Program-made: the position numbers and the translations under genes | Source of the DNA: Microbacterium galbinum | GTDB lineage: Bacteria; Actinomycetota; Actinomycetes; Actinomycetales; Microbacteriaceae | NCBI RefSeq assembly: GCF_023091225.1 | Contig: NZ_JAHWXM010000001.1 | Span: 620,001 to 684,000 of the forward strand | Length of the DNA: 64,000 bases | Direction of reading: 5' to 3' | Shown: in pieces, positions 27,920 through 36,903 of the stretch | How positions within the stretch are numbered: the first letter of the stretch is position 1 | Layout of the letters: each line of letters begins with the position of its first letter | Notes under the pieces: model-generated | Seen by the model: only the letters and a program-made list of their open reading frames with translations | What the model was told of the DNA's origin: nothing | Database searches by the model: none

Positions 27920-28405
27920 ATGCCCCTCTTCCGTCGCCTCGCTGCTGCCGTCGCGGTCGCCGGCGCCGCTGCGATCGCCCTCGCCGGATGCTCCACGACG
28001 ATCCACCTCGAGCCCGCGGATGATGCGAACAACCCGGCCTGTGCGAACGTATCGGTGCTGCTGCCCGAGAACGTCGCCGGCTTCGACCGGGTATGGACGG
28101 ATGCCCAGGCCACGGGAGCATGGGGTGATCCGACGATCGTGCTCCGCTGCGGCGTCGCCCCGCCCGCGCCGTCGGATCTCGTCTGCACGACGATCGGCAG
28201 CGTGGACTGGCTCGTGCTCGACCAGGAGGAAGAGCGTCAACGCCTGGTCACCTACGGGCGCGACCCCGCCGTCGAGGTCATCATCCGACGCGGCGCCGAG
28301 ATCGACTTCCGCACGGTCGTCGAGAAGCTCTCCGCCAGCATCCAGCCCGGGCTCGAGCGGGCGACCGCGAAATGCACCGACCGCGTGGAGTCCCCCGCCG
28401 GCTGA
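27920..28405 (+). CDS. DUF3515 lipoprotein
   Basis: A 161-residue exported protein with a signal peptide (hydrophobic AAAVAVAGAAAIA) and lipobox ALAGC, so a membrane-anchored lipoprotein. The body (NPACANVSVLLPENVAG and VLRCGVAPPAP) matches what I recall as DUF3515, found in actinobacteria, often near ddl, thiL and coaD. Conserved cysteines in the body (CANV, RCGV, VCTT, KCTD) may form disulfides outside the cell. Function unknown. ATG 27920. Confidence 0.85.
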   Translation: MPLFRRLAAAVAVAGAAAIALAGCSTTIHLEPADDANNPACANVSVLLPENVAGFDRVWTDAQATGAWGDPTIVLRCGVAPPAPSDLVCTTIGSVDWLVLDQEEERQRLVTYGRDPAVEVIIRRGAEIDFRTVVEKLSASIQPGLERATAKCTDRVESPAG

Positions 28406-28428
28406 GCGCGGTCTCCTAGACTCGCGGC

Positions 28429-29058
28429 ATGAACCCTCAGCCCGCGAATCGAACTCCCGTCATCGCCGCCGTCCTGGTGGGCGTCGGCGCTCTCCTCAGC
28501 TCCCTCGCCGGCTACCTCTTCGTGCTCGGCGGCGTGCCGAATGTCCCGCGGGCCTGGATCCTGCCCGATCCGCTCGGGTGGGGCTTCGGCCGCGGAGGCT
28601 CTCCGCTGCCGGTCCTGGGCATGCTCCTGGCGCTCGTCGTGCTGAGCGGCCTGACCTGGCTCTTCGTGAGAATGATCGTCCGCGGAGCTCTTCCCGGGCG
28701 CGGGGCCGCCGTCTTCTTCGGCACCTGGGGTGCCGTGATGATCGCGTCCGCAGCCGCCGGCCTCGTCCGTGCGCCGCTGACCCTCGCGTACCTCCAGATC
28801 GACCCCACGCAGATCGAGATCTACCAGGTGCAGTTCTTCACGATCAGCACCGCGGGACTCACCTGGGCACTCGTCTGGGGGTGGGTCACCGCTCTCGTGG
28901 CCGCGATCGTCCACCGCGCTGCAGCCGGCCCGGCGGCGCCGAGCGGTGCGTACGGCGCCGGGCATCCCGCACCTGCGTACCCGCCCCAGCAGGCGTATCC
29001 GCAGCAGCAGTACCCGGGCCCGCACCCCGGCCAGCCTCAGCCTCCGACAGCGGGCTGA
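28429..29058 (+). CDS. Small integral membrane protein with Pro/Gln/Tyr-rich tail
   Basis: I do not recognise this gene. The 209-residue product has about four membrane helices (residues 12-34, 61-83, 91-111 and 138-162 roughly) and then a low-complexity tail rich in proline, glutamine and tyrosine (YPPQQAYPQQQYPGPHP) that is probably disordered and cytoplasmic. ATG 28429 lies 23 bases after the DUF3515 gene, so the two may be co-transcribed. It converges on ddl. Confidence 0.75.
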   Translation: MNPQPANRTPVIAAVLVGVGALLSSLAGYLFVLGGVPNVPRAWILPDPLGWGFGRGGSPLPVLGMLLALVVLSGLTWLFVRMIVRGALPGRGAAVFFGTWGAVMIASAAAGLVRAPLTLAYLQIDPTQIEIYQVQFFTISTAGLTWALVWGWVTALVAAIVHRAAAGPAAPSGAYGAGHPAPAYPPQQAYPQQQYPGPHPGQPQPPTAG

Positions 29059-29076
29059 GGCACCTCGCGTCGCCGA

Positions 29077-30159
29077 TCAGCGGCGCAGGCCCGCCTCGAT
29101 GAGCTCCGAGATCAGGTCGCCGTAGCTGAGACCGGAGGCCACCCAGCACTTCGGGAACATCGAGATCGGGGTGAACCCCGGCATCGTGTTGAGCTCGTTG
29201 ACGACGAGGTCGCCCTCCGGAGTGAGGAACATGTCGACGCGCGCCAGCCCGCGACCGTCCACGGCCTCGAACGCGCTCACACCCGCGCTCTGGATCGCCG
29301 CGATCTCGGCATCCGTGAGCACGGCCGGGCACACGACATCGACGCCGTCTCCCCCGAGGTACTTGCCCGCGAAGTCGTAGAACCCGCGCGAGGTCAGCAC
29401 GATCTCGCCGGGCAGCGATGCGCGCACGCCGTCGGCGCCCTCGAGCACCGCCACCTCGATCTCACGTCCGCTGACGCCGGTCTCGATCAGTACCTTGTCG
29501 TCTTCGGCGAACGCGATCGCGAGCGCCGCGTCGAGTTCGTCCAGCGCCTCCACCTTCGACACGCCGACGCTCGAGCCCGCACGCGCGGGCTTGACGAACA
29601 GCGGGAGGCCCAGTTCGGCAGCCTGTGCGCGCACCTGCGCGGCATTCTGCTCCCATGCACGGCGCCGAACCGTGACCCAGGGCGCCACGACGATGCCGGC
29701 TGCCTGCAGCGCGATCTTCATGAAGTGCTTGTCCATGCAGAGCGCCGAGTCGAGCACACCGCCACCGGCATACGGCACCTCGAGGGTGTCGAAGTACCCC
29801 TGGATCGTGCCGTCCTCTCCGTGCGGGCCGTGGAGGATCGGGAGCACCACGTCGATCTCACCGAGACCGTCGATCGTTCCGTCGACACGGACGACGCGCA
29901 GCGTGCGGTCTCCGCCGGGTTCGGGCCACAGCACGCGGGTGCCGTTGTCGACCACCTCAGGGAGGTGCGCGGCATCGAGCGGGAACTTGGCCGGGTCGTC
30001 GTCCTCGAGAACGAAGGCGCCCTCGCGGGTGATCCCGACAGGGATCACGTCGTAGCGACCACGATCAATCGCGCCCAGCACTCCGCCCGCCGTTGCGGAA
30101 CTGATCGAATGCTCGCTGGAGCGCCCTCCGAACAGCACCACCACCGTCTGCTTGTCCAT
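29077..30159 (-). CDS. ddl: D-alanine--D-alanine ligase
   Basis: Ddl makes the D-Ala-D-Ala dipeptide for peptidoglycan. The 360-residue ATP-grasp protein starts MDKQTVVVLFGGRSSEHSIS and carries CMDKHFMKIALQAAGI and NELNTMPGFTPISMFP near the C-terminus, all family signatures. ATG 30159 has GGGGGAGAGG upstream inside the gpsA gene, so the start is well supported. The 95-base overlap with gpsA is unusually long. It is part of the murA-plsC-gpsA-ddl group, which joins wall and phospholipid synthesis. Confidence 0.96.
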   Translation of the reverse strand: MDKQTVVVLFGGRSSEHSISSATAGGVLGAIDRGRYDVIPVGITREGAFVLEDDDPAKFPLDAAHLPEVVDNGTRVLWPEPGGDRTLRVVRVDGTIDGLGEIDVVLPILHGPHGEDGTIQGYFDTLEVPYAGGGVLDSALCMDKHFMKIALQAAGIVVAPWVTVRRRAWEQNAAQVRAQAAELGLPLFVKPARAGSSVGVSKVEALDELDAALAIAFAEDDKVLIETGVSGREIEVAVLEGADGVRASLPGEIVLTSRGFYDFAGKYLGGDGVDVVCPAVLTDAEIAAIQSAGVSAFEAVDGRGLARVDMFLTPEGDLVVNELNTMPGFTPISMFPKCWVASGLSYGDLISELIEAGLRR

Positions 30160-31198
30160 GGTTGGTCCTCTCCCCCTGCGGGGTGTCGTCGTCCGTCGTC
30201 AGGTGGGGTGCGATGTCGCGCGGGCTCATCTTGCCGTCGAGCACCATCTTCACCTGTTCGACGATGGGCATGTGCACCTCGGACTCGCGTGCCAGCTGCA
30301 GGATCGGCGCGACGGACGCGAGTCCCTCGGCGGTCTGCTGCATCTGCTTGACGACGTCCTGGAAGCTGTATCCCTGGCCGAGCAGACGCCCGGCCGTGTT
30401 GTTGCGGCTCAACGGCGACTGGCAGGTCGCGATCAGATCGCCCAGTCCCGCCAGCCCCTGGAGGGTCTCCGGGTGCGCACCGTTGGCGACCGCGAAGTCG
30501 GTCATCTCGACCAGTCCGCGGGTGATGATCGACGCCTTCGTGTTCTCGCCGTAGCCGACGCCGTCGACGATCCCGATCGCGACGGCGATGAGGTTCTTGA
30601 GCACTCCGCCGAACTCGGTGCCGATCACATCGGTGTTCACGAAGGTGCGGAAGTAATCGTTGCGCGCGGCACGGGCGACCGTCTCGGCCGTCTCCTGGCT
30701 GCGCGACGAGATGACGGCGGCCGTCGGCTGCTCCCGAGCGATCTCGAGCGCGAGGTTGGGTCCCGAAGCGATGGCCACTCGGTCGGGATCGCAGCGGAGC
30801 TCCTGCTGGATGACCTGGCTCATGCGCAGTCCGGTGCCGCGCTCGACGCCTTTCATGAGGCTGACGATCTTGGCGTCCGAGCCGGCGAGCAGCGGCCGCA
30901 ACGCCTTCAGGTTCTCGCGCAGGGATTGGCTGGGCACGGACAGGTAGACCTGATCGACGCCCTCGAGCGCGGTCGCGAGCTCATGCGTCGCGGCCATCGA
31001 CCGCGGAAGGTTGATGCCGGGGAGGTATCGCGAGTTGCGCTTGGCCTCGTTGATCTCCTGCGCCAGCTCGGCTCTGCGTGCCCACATGGTGACCTGGGCG
31101 CCGCCGTCGGCGAGGATCTTGCCGAAGGTCGTGCCCCAGCTGCCGGCGCCGATCACGGCGACGCGCGGCCCCTGGTGCGTCGTTCGCTTAGGAGTCAA
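30065..31198 (-). CDS. gpsA: NAD(P)-dependent glycerol-3-phosphate dehydrogenase
   Basis: GpsA reduces dihydroxyacetone phosphate to glycerol 3-phosphate for phospholipid synthesis, the reverse direction to GlpD. The 377-residue frame has VAVIGAGSWGTTFGKIL at the start and the catalytic region GGVLKNLIAVAIGIVDG. The core ends near residue 335; about 40 extra residues run over the ddl start for 95 bases, longer than the family's usual 330-340. The start is a TTG at 31198 with AAGGAG upstream, inside the plsC end. The product feeds PlsC, encoded just upstream. Confidence 0.93.
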   Translation of the reverse strand: MTPKRTTHQGPRVAVIGAGSWGTTFGKILADGGAQVTMWARRAELAQEINEAKRNSRYLPGINLPRSMAATHELATALEGVDQVYLSVPSQSLRENLKALRPLLAGSDAKIVSLMKGVERGTGLRMSQVIQQELRCDPDRVAIASGPNLALEIAREQPTAAVISSRSQETAETVARAARNDYFRTFVNTDVIGTEFGGVLKNLIAVAIGIVDGVGYGENTKASIITRGLVEMTDFAVANGAHPETLQGLAGLGDLIATCQSPLSRNNTAGRLLGQGYSFQDVVKQMQQTAEGLASVAPILQLARESEVHMPIVEQVKMVLDGKMSPRDIAPHLTTDDDTPQGERTNHGQADGGGAVRRALQRAFDQFRNGGRSAGRD

Positions 31199-31952
31199 GG
31201 CGCCCCGTCTCCTTCTGACCGTGCGTCGACGGGTTCCACCGCTCGGCGGGGGCCTTCTCGTCGCGCAGCTCTTCGAGCAGAACGGTGATCGCGTTCATCA
31301 ACCGCGTGGTGGCTTCGTTCAGGGCGGCTTGATCGCCGCCGCGCCCCTGGAGGTCGGAGACGTCGACGGGGTCGCCGACGATCACGTCCACGGGCTTCCG
31401 GAGCGGCCAGAGGCTCAGCCCCTTCTGGTACCGGCCCATGATCTCCTGGGTGCCCCACTGGGCCATCGGGATCAGGGGGATGCCGTCGGTCAGGGCCAGG
31501 CGGACCGCGCCGGACTTACCGCGCATGGGCCACAGGTCGGGATCGCGGGTGAGGGTGCCCTCGGGGTAGACGATGACCCCGCGACCGTTCTCGACGATCT
31601 CCTTCGACTGCAGCATCGTCTGCTTGGCCGCCGTGGCCGACGATGCCCGCGCCACGGGGATCATCCCCGTCCTGCGCAGGATCCATCCGATAACCGGCAC
31701 ACGGAAGAGGCTCTCCTTCGCCATGAACCTCGGTGCGCGTCCGATCCGCCACACGGCGACCGCCACGATCAGCGGATCGAACTCCGAATAGTGGTTCGGC
31801 GCGAGCACGTACGCCCCGTCGCGCGGGAGCTTCTCCGGGTTCTTCACCCGGATCTTCGCTATCAACGAGACGAGCGGGAGGACGATCACTGCGACCGGCC
31901 AGAAGATGCTGGGCCGCGTCGTCTCCGGCGACCTGTTGCGCATCGGCGTCAC
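31188..31952 (-). CDS. 1-acyl-glycerol-3-phosphate acyltransferase (PlsC-type)
   Basis: A membrane-bound acyltransferase of 254 residues that should acylate lysophosphatidate in phospholipid synthesis. The catalytic NHYSEFD (HX4D type) is near residue 53 and VYPEGTLTRDPD is the second family motif. A hydrophobic N-terminal helix (VAVIVLPLVSLIA) anchors it. The start GTG 31952 overlaps the murA stop (GTGA), and its end overlaps the gpsA start by 11 bases, so the group is tightly coupled. Confidence 0.9.
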   Translation of the reverse strand: MTPMRNRSPETTRPSIFWPVAVIVLPLVSLIAKIRVKNPEKLPRDGAYVLAPNHYSEFDPLIVAVAVWRIGRAPRFMAKESLFRVPVIGWILRRTGMIPVARASSATAAKQTMLQSKEIVENGRGVIVYPEGTLTRDPDLWPMRGKSGAVRLALTDGIPLIPMAQWGTQEIMGRYQKGLSLWPLRKPVDVIVGDPVDVSDLQGRGGDQAALNEATTRLMNAITVLLEELRDEKAPAERWNPSTHGQKETGRLDS

Positions 31953-33316
31953 CGGAGGACGTCGAAGTCGGCGCCGAGCGCGTCGAGCTTCGCGAGGAAC
32001 TTCTCGTAGCCGCGGCTGAGGATGTCGACCCCCGAGACCTTGGACTCGCCGGAAGCGGTGAGCGCCGCGATCACGTGGCTGTACCCGCCCCGGAGGTCGG
32101 GCACGACGATGTCGGCGCCGTGCAGCGGGGTCGGCCCCGTGATGACGGCGGCCTGCTCGAGGTCGCGGCGCGGCACGCGGCGCGGTCCGGCCTGCAGCCC
32201 GCGCGGGTGGACGACGATGTCGGCGCCCATCTTCACGAGCGCCTCGGTGAAGCCCATGCGGTTCTCATACACCGTCTCGTGCACGACCGACCGGCCGTTG
32301 GCCTGGGTGAGGGCGACCACGAGCGGCTGCTGCCAGTCGGTCATGAAGCCGGGGTGGACGTCGGTCTCGACGACCACGGGGCGCAGCTCGCCTTCACGAC
32401 GGAAGAGGATGCCGTCCTCCTGGATGTCGAACCATCCGCCCGCCTTGCGGAAGACGTTGAGGAAGGTCAGCATCTCCTGCTGCTTCGCGCCGCCGACGAA
32501 GATCTCGCCGTCGGTCGCCAGAGCGGCGGAGGCCCAGGAAGCCGCCTCGTTGCGGTCGAAGATCGACCGGTGGTCGTAGCCGCGGAGCTTCTCCACGCCC
32601 TCGATGACGATGACCCGGTTGGGCTCGTACGAGATGATCGCGCCCATCTTCTGGAGCACGGCGATGAGATCCATGATCTCGGGCTCGATCGCCGCGTTGC
32701 GCAGCTCCGTCACGCCCTCCGCCCGCACAGCCGTCAGGAGGACCTGCTCGGTCGCGCCGACGCTCGGGTACGGGAGGTGGATGTTCGCGCCGTGCAGGCG
32801 ACCGTTGGGGGTCGACAGACGGATGCCGCTGGGGAGCTTCTCGACGACGGCGCCGAACTTGCGGAGCGCGTCGAGGTGGAAGTCGATGGGGCGGTCGCCG
32901 ATGCGGCACCCGCCGAGGTCGGGGATGAACGCCTGACCGAGACGGTGCAGGAGCGGGCCGCAGAAGAGGATCGGGATGCGCGATGCACCGGCGTGGGCGT
33001 CGATCTCCTCGAAGTGGGCCGACTCGACGTCGCTCGGGTCGAAGACGAGCGCACCGGGCTCGTCGCCCTCGGACACGCGCACGCCGTGCACCTCGAGGAG
33101 GGAGCGGACGACCGCGACGTCGCTGATCGCTGGCACGTCGCGGAGGGTGCTGACGGTCTCACCGAGGAGGGAGGCGACCATCGCCTTGGTGGCGAGGTTC
33201 TTCGCCCCCTTGACGTCGACGCGGCCGCGCAGCGGGCGTCCGCCTCGAATCGCGAGGACGTCTCCGGTGAGTGCGGGGACTCCGTCCGGAAGAGCGTCGC
33301 GCACGGGTGTCGTCAT
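31949..33316 (-). CDS. murA: UDP-N-acetylglucosamine 1-carboxyvinyltransferase
   Basis: MurA transfers enolpyruvate from PEP to UDP-GlcNAc, the first committed step of peptidoglycan synthesis. VKGAKNLATKAMVASLL near the N-terminus and GGCRIGDRPIDFH, which contains the active-site cysteine targeted by fosfomycin in sensitive enzymes, are visible. ATG 33316 (MTTPVRDALPDG) has GAGG at good spacing; GTG 33328 is a weaker alternative. 455 residues. It lies 65 bases downstream of leuD on the same strand. Confidence 0.94.
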   Translation of the reverse strand: MTTPVRDALPDGVPALTGDVLAIRGGRPLRGRVDVKGAKNLATKAMVASLLGETVSTLRDVPAISDVAVVRSLLEVHGVRVSEGDEPGALVFDPSDVESAHFEEIDAHAGASRIPILFCGPLLHRLGQAFIPDLGGCRIGDRPIDFHLDALRKFGAVVEKLPSGIRLSTPNGRLHGANIHLPYPSVGATEQVLLTAVRAEGVTELRNAAIEPEIMDLIAVLQKMGAIISYEPNRVIVIEGVEKLRGYDHRSIFDRNEAASWASAALATDGEIFVGGAKQQEMLTFLNVFRKAGGWFDIQEDGILFRREGELRPVVVETDVHPGFMTDWQQPLVVALTQANGRSVVHETVYENRMGFTEALVKMGADIVVHPRGLQAGPRRVPRRDLEQAAVITGPTPLHGADIVVPDLRGGYSHVIAALTASGESKVSGVDILSRGYEKFLAKLDALGADFDVLR

Positions 33317-33381
33317 TCGGAGCCTCACTTCAGTTCACTGTGTTCGGGGCGGGTGCCCCTCAGCCACCCGCCTCCACCGCG

Positions 33382-33978
33382 TTACTGAACGGGAAGGGTC
33401 CGGGGCCGCCACGACTCGCGACGGGCCTCGAACTGCGCGATCTTGTCTTCGTTGCGCAGCGTGAGCCCGATGTCATCGAGCCCTTCGAGGAGCCGCCATC
33501 TAGTGTAATCGTCGATACCGATCTCGGCCTGGATGTCGCCGATCGACGCGGTGCGCGCCTCGAGGTCGACGGTCATCCGAACCCCGGGATTCCGCTCGAT
33601 CTCGGCCCAGAAACGCTCGAGATCCTCTTCGGAGATCGTTGCGGCGAGCAAGCCCTGCTTACCCGAGTTGCCGCGGAAGATGTCGGCGAAGCGCGGGCTC
33701 AGCACGACTTTGAAGCCGAAGTCGCGCAGCGCCCAGACAGCGTGCTCACGGCTCGAGCCTGTGCCGAAATCGGGGCCGGCCAGCAGCACGGAGGCGCCCT
33801 GATACGACGGCTGGTTGAGCACGAACTCGGGGTCCTGCCGCCAGCCGTGGAACAGCGCGTCCTCGAAGCCGGTCTTGGTGACGCGCTTGAGGAAGACGGC
33901 GGGGATGATCTGGTCGGTGTCGACGTTCGACCGCTTCAGAGGAGCGGCGATGCCGGTGTGGGTGGTGAACTTCTCCAT
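33382..33978 (-). CDS. leuD: 3-isopropylmalate dehydratase small subunit
   Basis: LeuD is the small subunit of isopropylmalate isomerase, which converts 2- to 3-isopropylmalate in leucine synthesis. The 198-residue product starts [20 protein letters not shown] and carries the [13 protein letters not shown] and [17 protein letters not shown] signatures. ATG 33978 lies 2 bases after the leuC stop, so translation is coupled and a 1:1 ratio is likely. The much longer frame reaching 35184 is the out-of-frame shadow of leuC. Confidence 0.96.
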   Translation of the reverse strand: MEKFTTHTGIAAPLKRSNVDTDQIIPAVFLKRVTKTGFEDALFHGWRQDPEFVLNQPSYQGASVLLAGPDFGTGSSREHAVWALRDFGFKVVLSPRFADIFRGNSGKQGLLAATISEEDLERFWAEIERNPGVRMTVDLEARTASIGDIQAEIGIDDYTRWRLLEGLDDIGLTLRNEDKIAQFEARRESWRPRTLPVQ

Positions 33979-33980
33979 GA

Positions 33981-35420
33981 TCAGACCTCCAGATCGCTCG
34001 GGCTCGACAGGGTTCCGCGGATGGCCGTGGCCGCCGCGACGAGGGGCGACACGAGGTGCGTGCGCCCGCCCTTGCCCTGCCTGCCTTCGAAGTTGCGGTT
34101 CGAGGTCGATGCGCAGCGCTCCCCCGGTGCCAGTTGGTCGGGGTTCATGCCCAGGCACATCGAGCACCCGGCGAAACGCCACTCGGCGCCGAAGTCCTTG
34201 ATGATCCGGTCGAGCCCCTCGGCCTCGGCCTCGAGGCGTACGCGCGCCGAGCCCGGCACCACCATCACGCGCACCCCGTCCGCCTTCTTCTTTCCCTCGA
34301 TGATCGATGCGAAGGCGCGCAGGTCCTCGATGCGGCTGTTCGTGCACGACCCCATGAAGACGGCATCCACCGGCACCTCCTTGAGAGGCGTCCCCGGCGT
34401 GAGGTCCATGTACTCGAGTGCGCGCTCCGCGGCGGCGCGCTCGTTCGGATCGGTGATCGCGGCGGGATCCGGCACCGCCGCCGAGAGCGAACTTCCCTGT
34501 CCGGGGTTGGTGCCCCAGGTCACGAACGGCTCGAGGTCGTCGGCGTCGATGAACACCTCGGCGTCGAAGGCGGCCCCGTCGTCGGAGGGCAACGTGCGCC
34601 AGTAGGCGACGGCATCCTCCCAATCCTGGCCCTTCGGCGCGTGCGGACGCCCCTCGAGGTAATCGAAGGTCGTCTGGTCGGGCGCGACCATTCCGGCGCG
34701 GGCACCTGCCTCGATCGACATGTTGCAGATCGTCATGCGCCCCTCCATCGAGAGGGCGCGGATCGCGCTGCCGCGGTACTCGAGCACGTAGCCCTGGCCA
34801 CCGCCGGTGCCGATCTTCGCGATGACGGCGAGGATGATGTCCTTGGCGGTGACGCCGGGTCGCAGCGTTCCCTCGACGTTGATCGCCATCGTCTTGAACG
34901 GCTTCAGGGGCAGCGTCTGGGTCGCCATGACGTGCTCGACCTCGCTCGTACCGATACCGAAGGCCATGGCGCCGAAGGCACCGTGGGTCGAGGTGTGCGA
35001 GTCGCCGCAGACGACCGTGATGCCCGGCATGGTGAGTCCGAGTTGCGGGCCGACCACGTGGACGATCCCCTGCTCGGCGTCTCCCAGGGAGTGCAGGCGG
35101 ACTCCGAACTCGGCGGCGTTGCGGCGCAGCGTCTCGATCTGGGTGCGGCTGGTGAGATCGGCGATCGGCTTGTCGATCTCCCACGTCGGAGTGTTGTGGT
35201 CCTCCGTGGCGATCGTGAGGTCGAGGCGGCGCAGCGGTCGCCCTTCCGAGCGCAGGCCGTCGAAGGCCTGCGGACTGGTGACCTCGTGCACGAGGTGCAG
35301 GTCGATGTAGATGAGATCCGGCTCGCCGTTCTCGCCCTTGACGACCAGGTGGTCGTCCCAGACCTTCTCGGCCAGGGTTCTCGGGCGTGAGGAATCGACG
35401 TCGACTGCGGGGGTGTTCAT
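33981..35420 (-). CDS. leuC: 3-isopropylmalate dehydratase large subunit
   Basis: LeuC is the iron-sulfur subunit of isopropylmalate isomerase. The cluster cysteines appear in [13 protein letters not shown], in [13 protein letters not shown] and in the pair CSMCLGMN. The 479-residue length is typical. ATG 35420 is preceded by AGGAGAAG. Upstream lies a 15-codon leucine-rich leader with a complementary hairpin, so expression is probably set by leucyl-tRNA supply. Confidence 0.97.
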   Translation of the reverse strand: MNTPAVDVDSSRPRTLAEKVWDDHLVVKGENGEPDLIYIDLHLVHEVTSPQAFDGLRSEGRPLRRLDLTIATEDHNTPTWEIDKPIADLTSRTQIETLRRNAAEFGVRLHSLGDAEQGIVHVVGPQLGLTMPGITVVCGDSHTSTHGAFGAMAFGIGTSEVEHVMATQTLPLKPFKTMAINVEGTLRPGVTAKDIILAVIAKIGTGGGQGYVLEYRGSAIRALSMEGRMTICNMSIEAGARAGMVAPDQTTFDYLEGRPHAPKGQDWEDAVAYWRTLPSDDGAAFDAEVFIDADDLEPFVTWGTNPGQGSSLSAAVPDPAAITDPNERAAAERALEYMDLTPGTPLKEVPVDAVFMGSCTNSRIEDLRAFASIIEGKKKADGVRVMVVPGSARVRLEAEAEGLDRIIKDFGAEWRFAGCSMCLGMNPDQLAPGERCASTSNRNFEGRQGKGGRTHLVSPLVAAATAIRGTLSSPSDLEV

Positions 35421-35461
35421 GACTCTTCTCCTGAAGCTGGCGGTTCGGCCCACGATGGACT

Positions 35462-35500
35462 CCGCGACGAGGAGGGGCTCAGAACGAGGTCTCGTCGCGG
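35462..35500 (-). promoter_or_regulatory. Attenuator hairpin of the leuCD leader
   Basis: On the minus strand CCGCGACGAG (35500-35491), made of leader codons for Gly-Arg-Asp-Glu, is perfectly complementary to CTCGTCGCGG (35471-35462) after the leader stop. A ribosome stalled at the Leu codons would leave these arms free to pair, whereas one reaching the stop would block them. CTCCT in the downstream arm region and in the Leu codons could also pair with the leuC ribosome site AGGAG. Confidence 0.65.
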
Positions 35501-35526
35501 CCGCTAAGAAGGAGCACGATCCGCAT
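35479..35526 (-). CDS. leu leader peptide (15 aa)
   Basis: A 15-residue frame, [15 protein letters not shown], starts at ATG 35526, 106 bases upstream of leuC. It has three successive leucine codons (CTC CTT CTT), two of them rare in GC-rich genomes, after Ile and Val, so it senses branched-chain amino-acid supply in the manner of classical leu/ilv leaders. A possible -10 box TAACCT (35538-35533) ends 6 bases before the ATG, which would make the leader leaderless. Codons 9-12 form one arm of the adjacent hairpin. Confidence 0.75.
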   Translation of the reverse strand: MRIVLLLSGRDETSF

Positions 35527-35607
35527 GACGTCAGGTTACCACCGCTTCGGCGCCCGATGACGCGCCGTGACACTCTACTGTTCACCCGAATCATCGAGAG
35601 GCATCGC

Positions 35608-36903
35608 ATGACCGCCGACCACGCCCGCTTCGCGACTCGCGCCGTGCACGCCGCGAGGACGCGAGACTCCGCCGCTGCGCGCGCGACGCCGATCTACCTG
35701 ACCGCCGGCTTCGAGTTCGACGACTTCGATCACGCCGCCGATCACTTCGGCACCGGCGCCGGCTTCGGCTACACCCGCACGGGCAATCCGACCGTTCGGG
35801 CCGTGGAGCGGCAGATCGCCGCGCTCGAGTCCGGGGCGGACGCCCTGCTCGTCGCGAGCGGTCAGGCGGCGGTCGTGACCGCCCTTCTGACGGTCGCGGG
35901 CGCCGGCGACCACATCGTCTCGTCGACACACATCTACGAGGGAAGTCGCGGCCTCTTCCTCGACAATCTCTCCCGCTTGGGGATCGAGACGACGTTCGTC
36001 GACGACATCGCCGATCCGGATGCCTGGCGCGCCGCCATCCGTCCGAACACCCGGGCCCTGTTCGCCGAGTCGATCGCCAACGCCCGCAACGACATCCTCG
36101 ACATCGCCGTGGTGAGCGCGGTCGCCGACGAGTCGGCGATCCCGTTGATCGTGGACAACACGCTCGCGACGCCGTTCCTCGTGCGTCCGCTCGAGCACGG
36201 AGCGGCGATCGTCGTGCACTCCGCCTCGAAGTTCCTGGCCGGGCACGGCTCGGTGCTCGGCGGTGTGATCGTCGACGACGGCCGCTTCGACCCGGCGGTC
36301 GCCGGACACAATGCTCCCCATCTCGTTCTCCCGGGCCGCAACGGCGAGCCGAGTGTCGCCGCACGGCACGGTGGGAACGCGCGGATCGCGTACGCCCGGG
36401 AGAGCGTGGCTCCTCGATTCGGTGCCTCGCCCTCCCCGCTCAACGCCTTCCTCATCGGTCAGGGCGTCGAGACGCTCGGACTGCGGGTCGAACGGCAGTC
36501 GCGCAACGCCCAAGCGGTCGCCGAGTGGCTGTCGGAGCATCCCGACGTCGAGCGGGTGGACTACGCCGGTCTCCCCACCCACCCCGATCACGCGACCGCG
36601 GCGCGCTACCTCCAGGGCGGGTTCGGCTCCATCTTCACCGTCACCCTCCGCGGAGGCCTCCCCGCCGCACGCGACTTCGTCGAGAGCGTCGGCGTGTTCA
36701 TCCACATGACGCACATCGGCGACGTCCGCTCCCTGGTGCTGCATCCGGGCACGACCAGCCACTCCCACCGCACCGAGGACGAGCGTCTCGCCCTCGGCGT
36801 GCACCCGGGTACCCTGCGCCTCTCGATCGGCATCGAGGACATCGACGACCTCATCGCCGATCTGTCGCGCGTGCTCGAGACCGTTCGGGAGGTCGTCGCA
36901 TGA
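35608..36903 (+). CDS. O-acetylhomoserine sulfhydrylase-type PLP enzyme (MetY-like)
   Basis: A 431-residue Cys/Met-metabolism PLP enzyme. The pyridoxal-phosphate lysine lies in [15 protein letters not shown], and [19 protein letters not shown] and [13 protein letters not shown] are conserved family segments. The closest type is O-acetylhomoserine aminocarboxypropyltransferase, which makes homocysteine from O-acetylhomoserine and sulfide or methanethiol; a related lyase cannot be excluded. ATG 35608 follows GAGAGG. It diverges from the leuC leader and is fused in an ATGA overlap to a flavin monooxygenase, suggesting sulfur acquisition. Confidence 0.9.
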   Translation: MTADHARFATRAVHAARTRDSAAARATPIYLTAGFEFDDFDHAADHFGTGAGFGYTRTGNPTVRAVERQIAALESGADALLVASGQAAVVTALLTVAGAGDHIVSSTHIYEGSRGLFLDNLSRLGIETTFVDDIADPDAWRAAIRPNTRALFAESIANARNDILDIAVVSAVADESAIPLIVDNTLATPFLVRPLEHGAAIVVHSASKFLAGHGSVLGGVIVDDGRFDPAVAGHNAPHLVLPGRNGEPSVAARHGGNARIAYARESVAPRFGASPSPLNAFLIGQGVETLGLRVERQSRNAQAVAEWLSEHPDVERVDYAGLPTHPDHATAARYLQGGFGSIFTVTLRGGLPAARDFVESVGVFIHMTHIGDVRSLVLHPGTTSHSHRTEDERLALGVHPGTLRLSIGIEDIDDLIADLSRVLETVREVVA

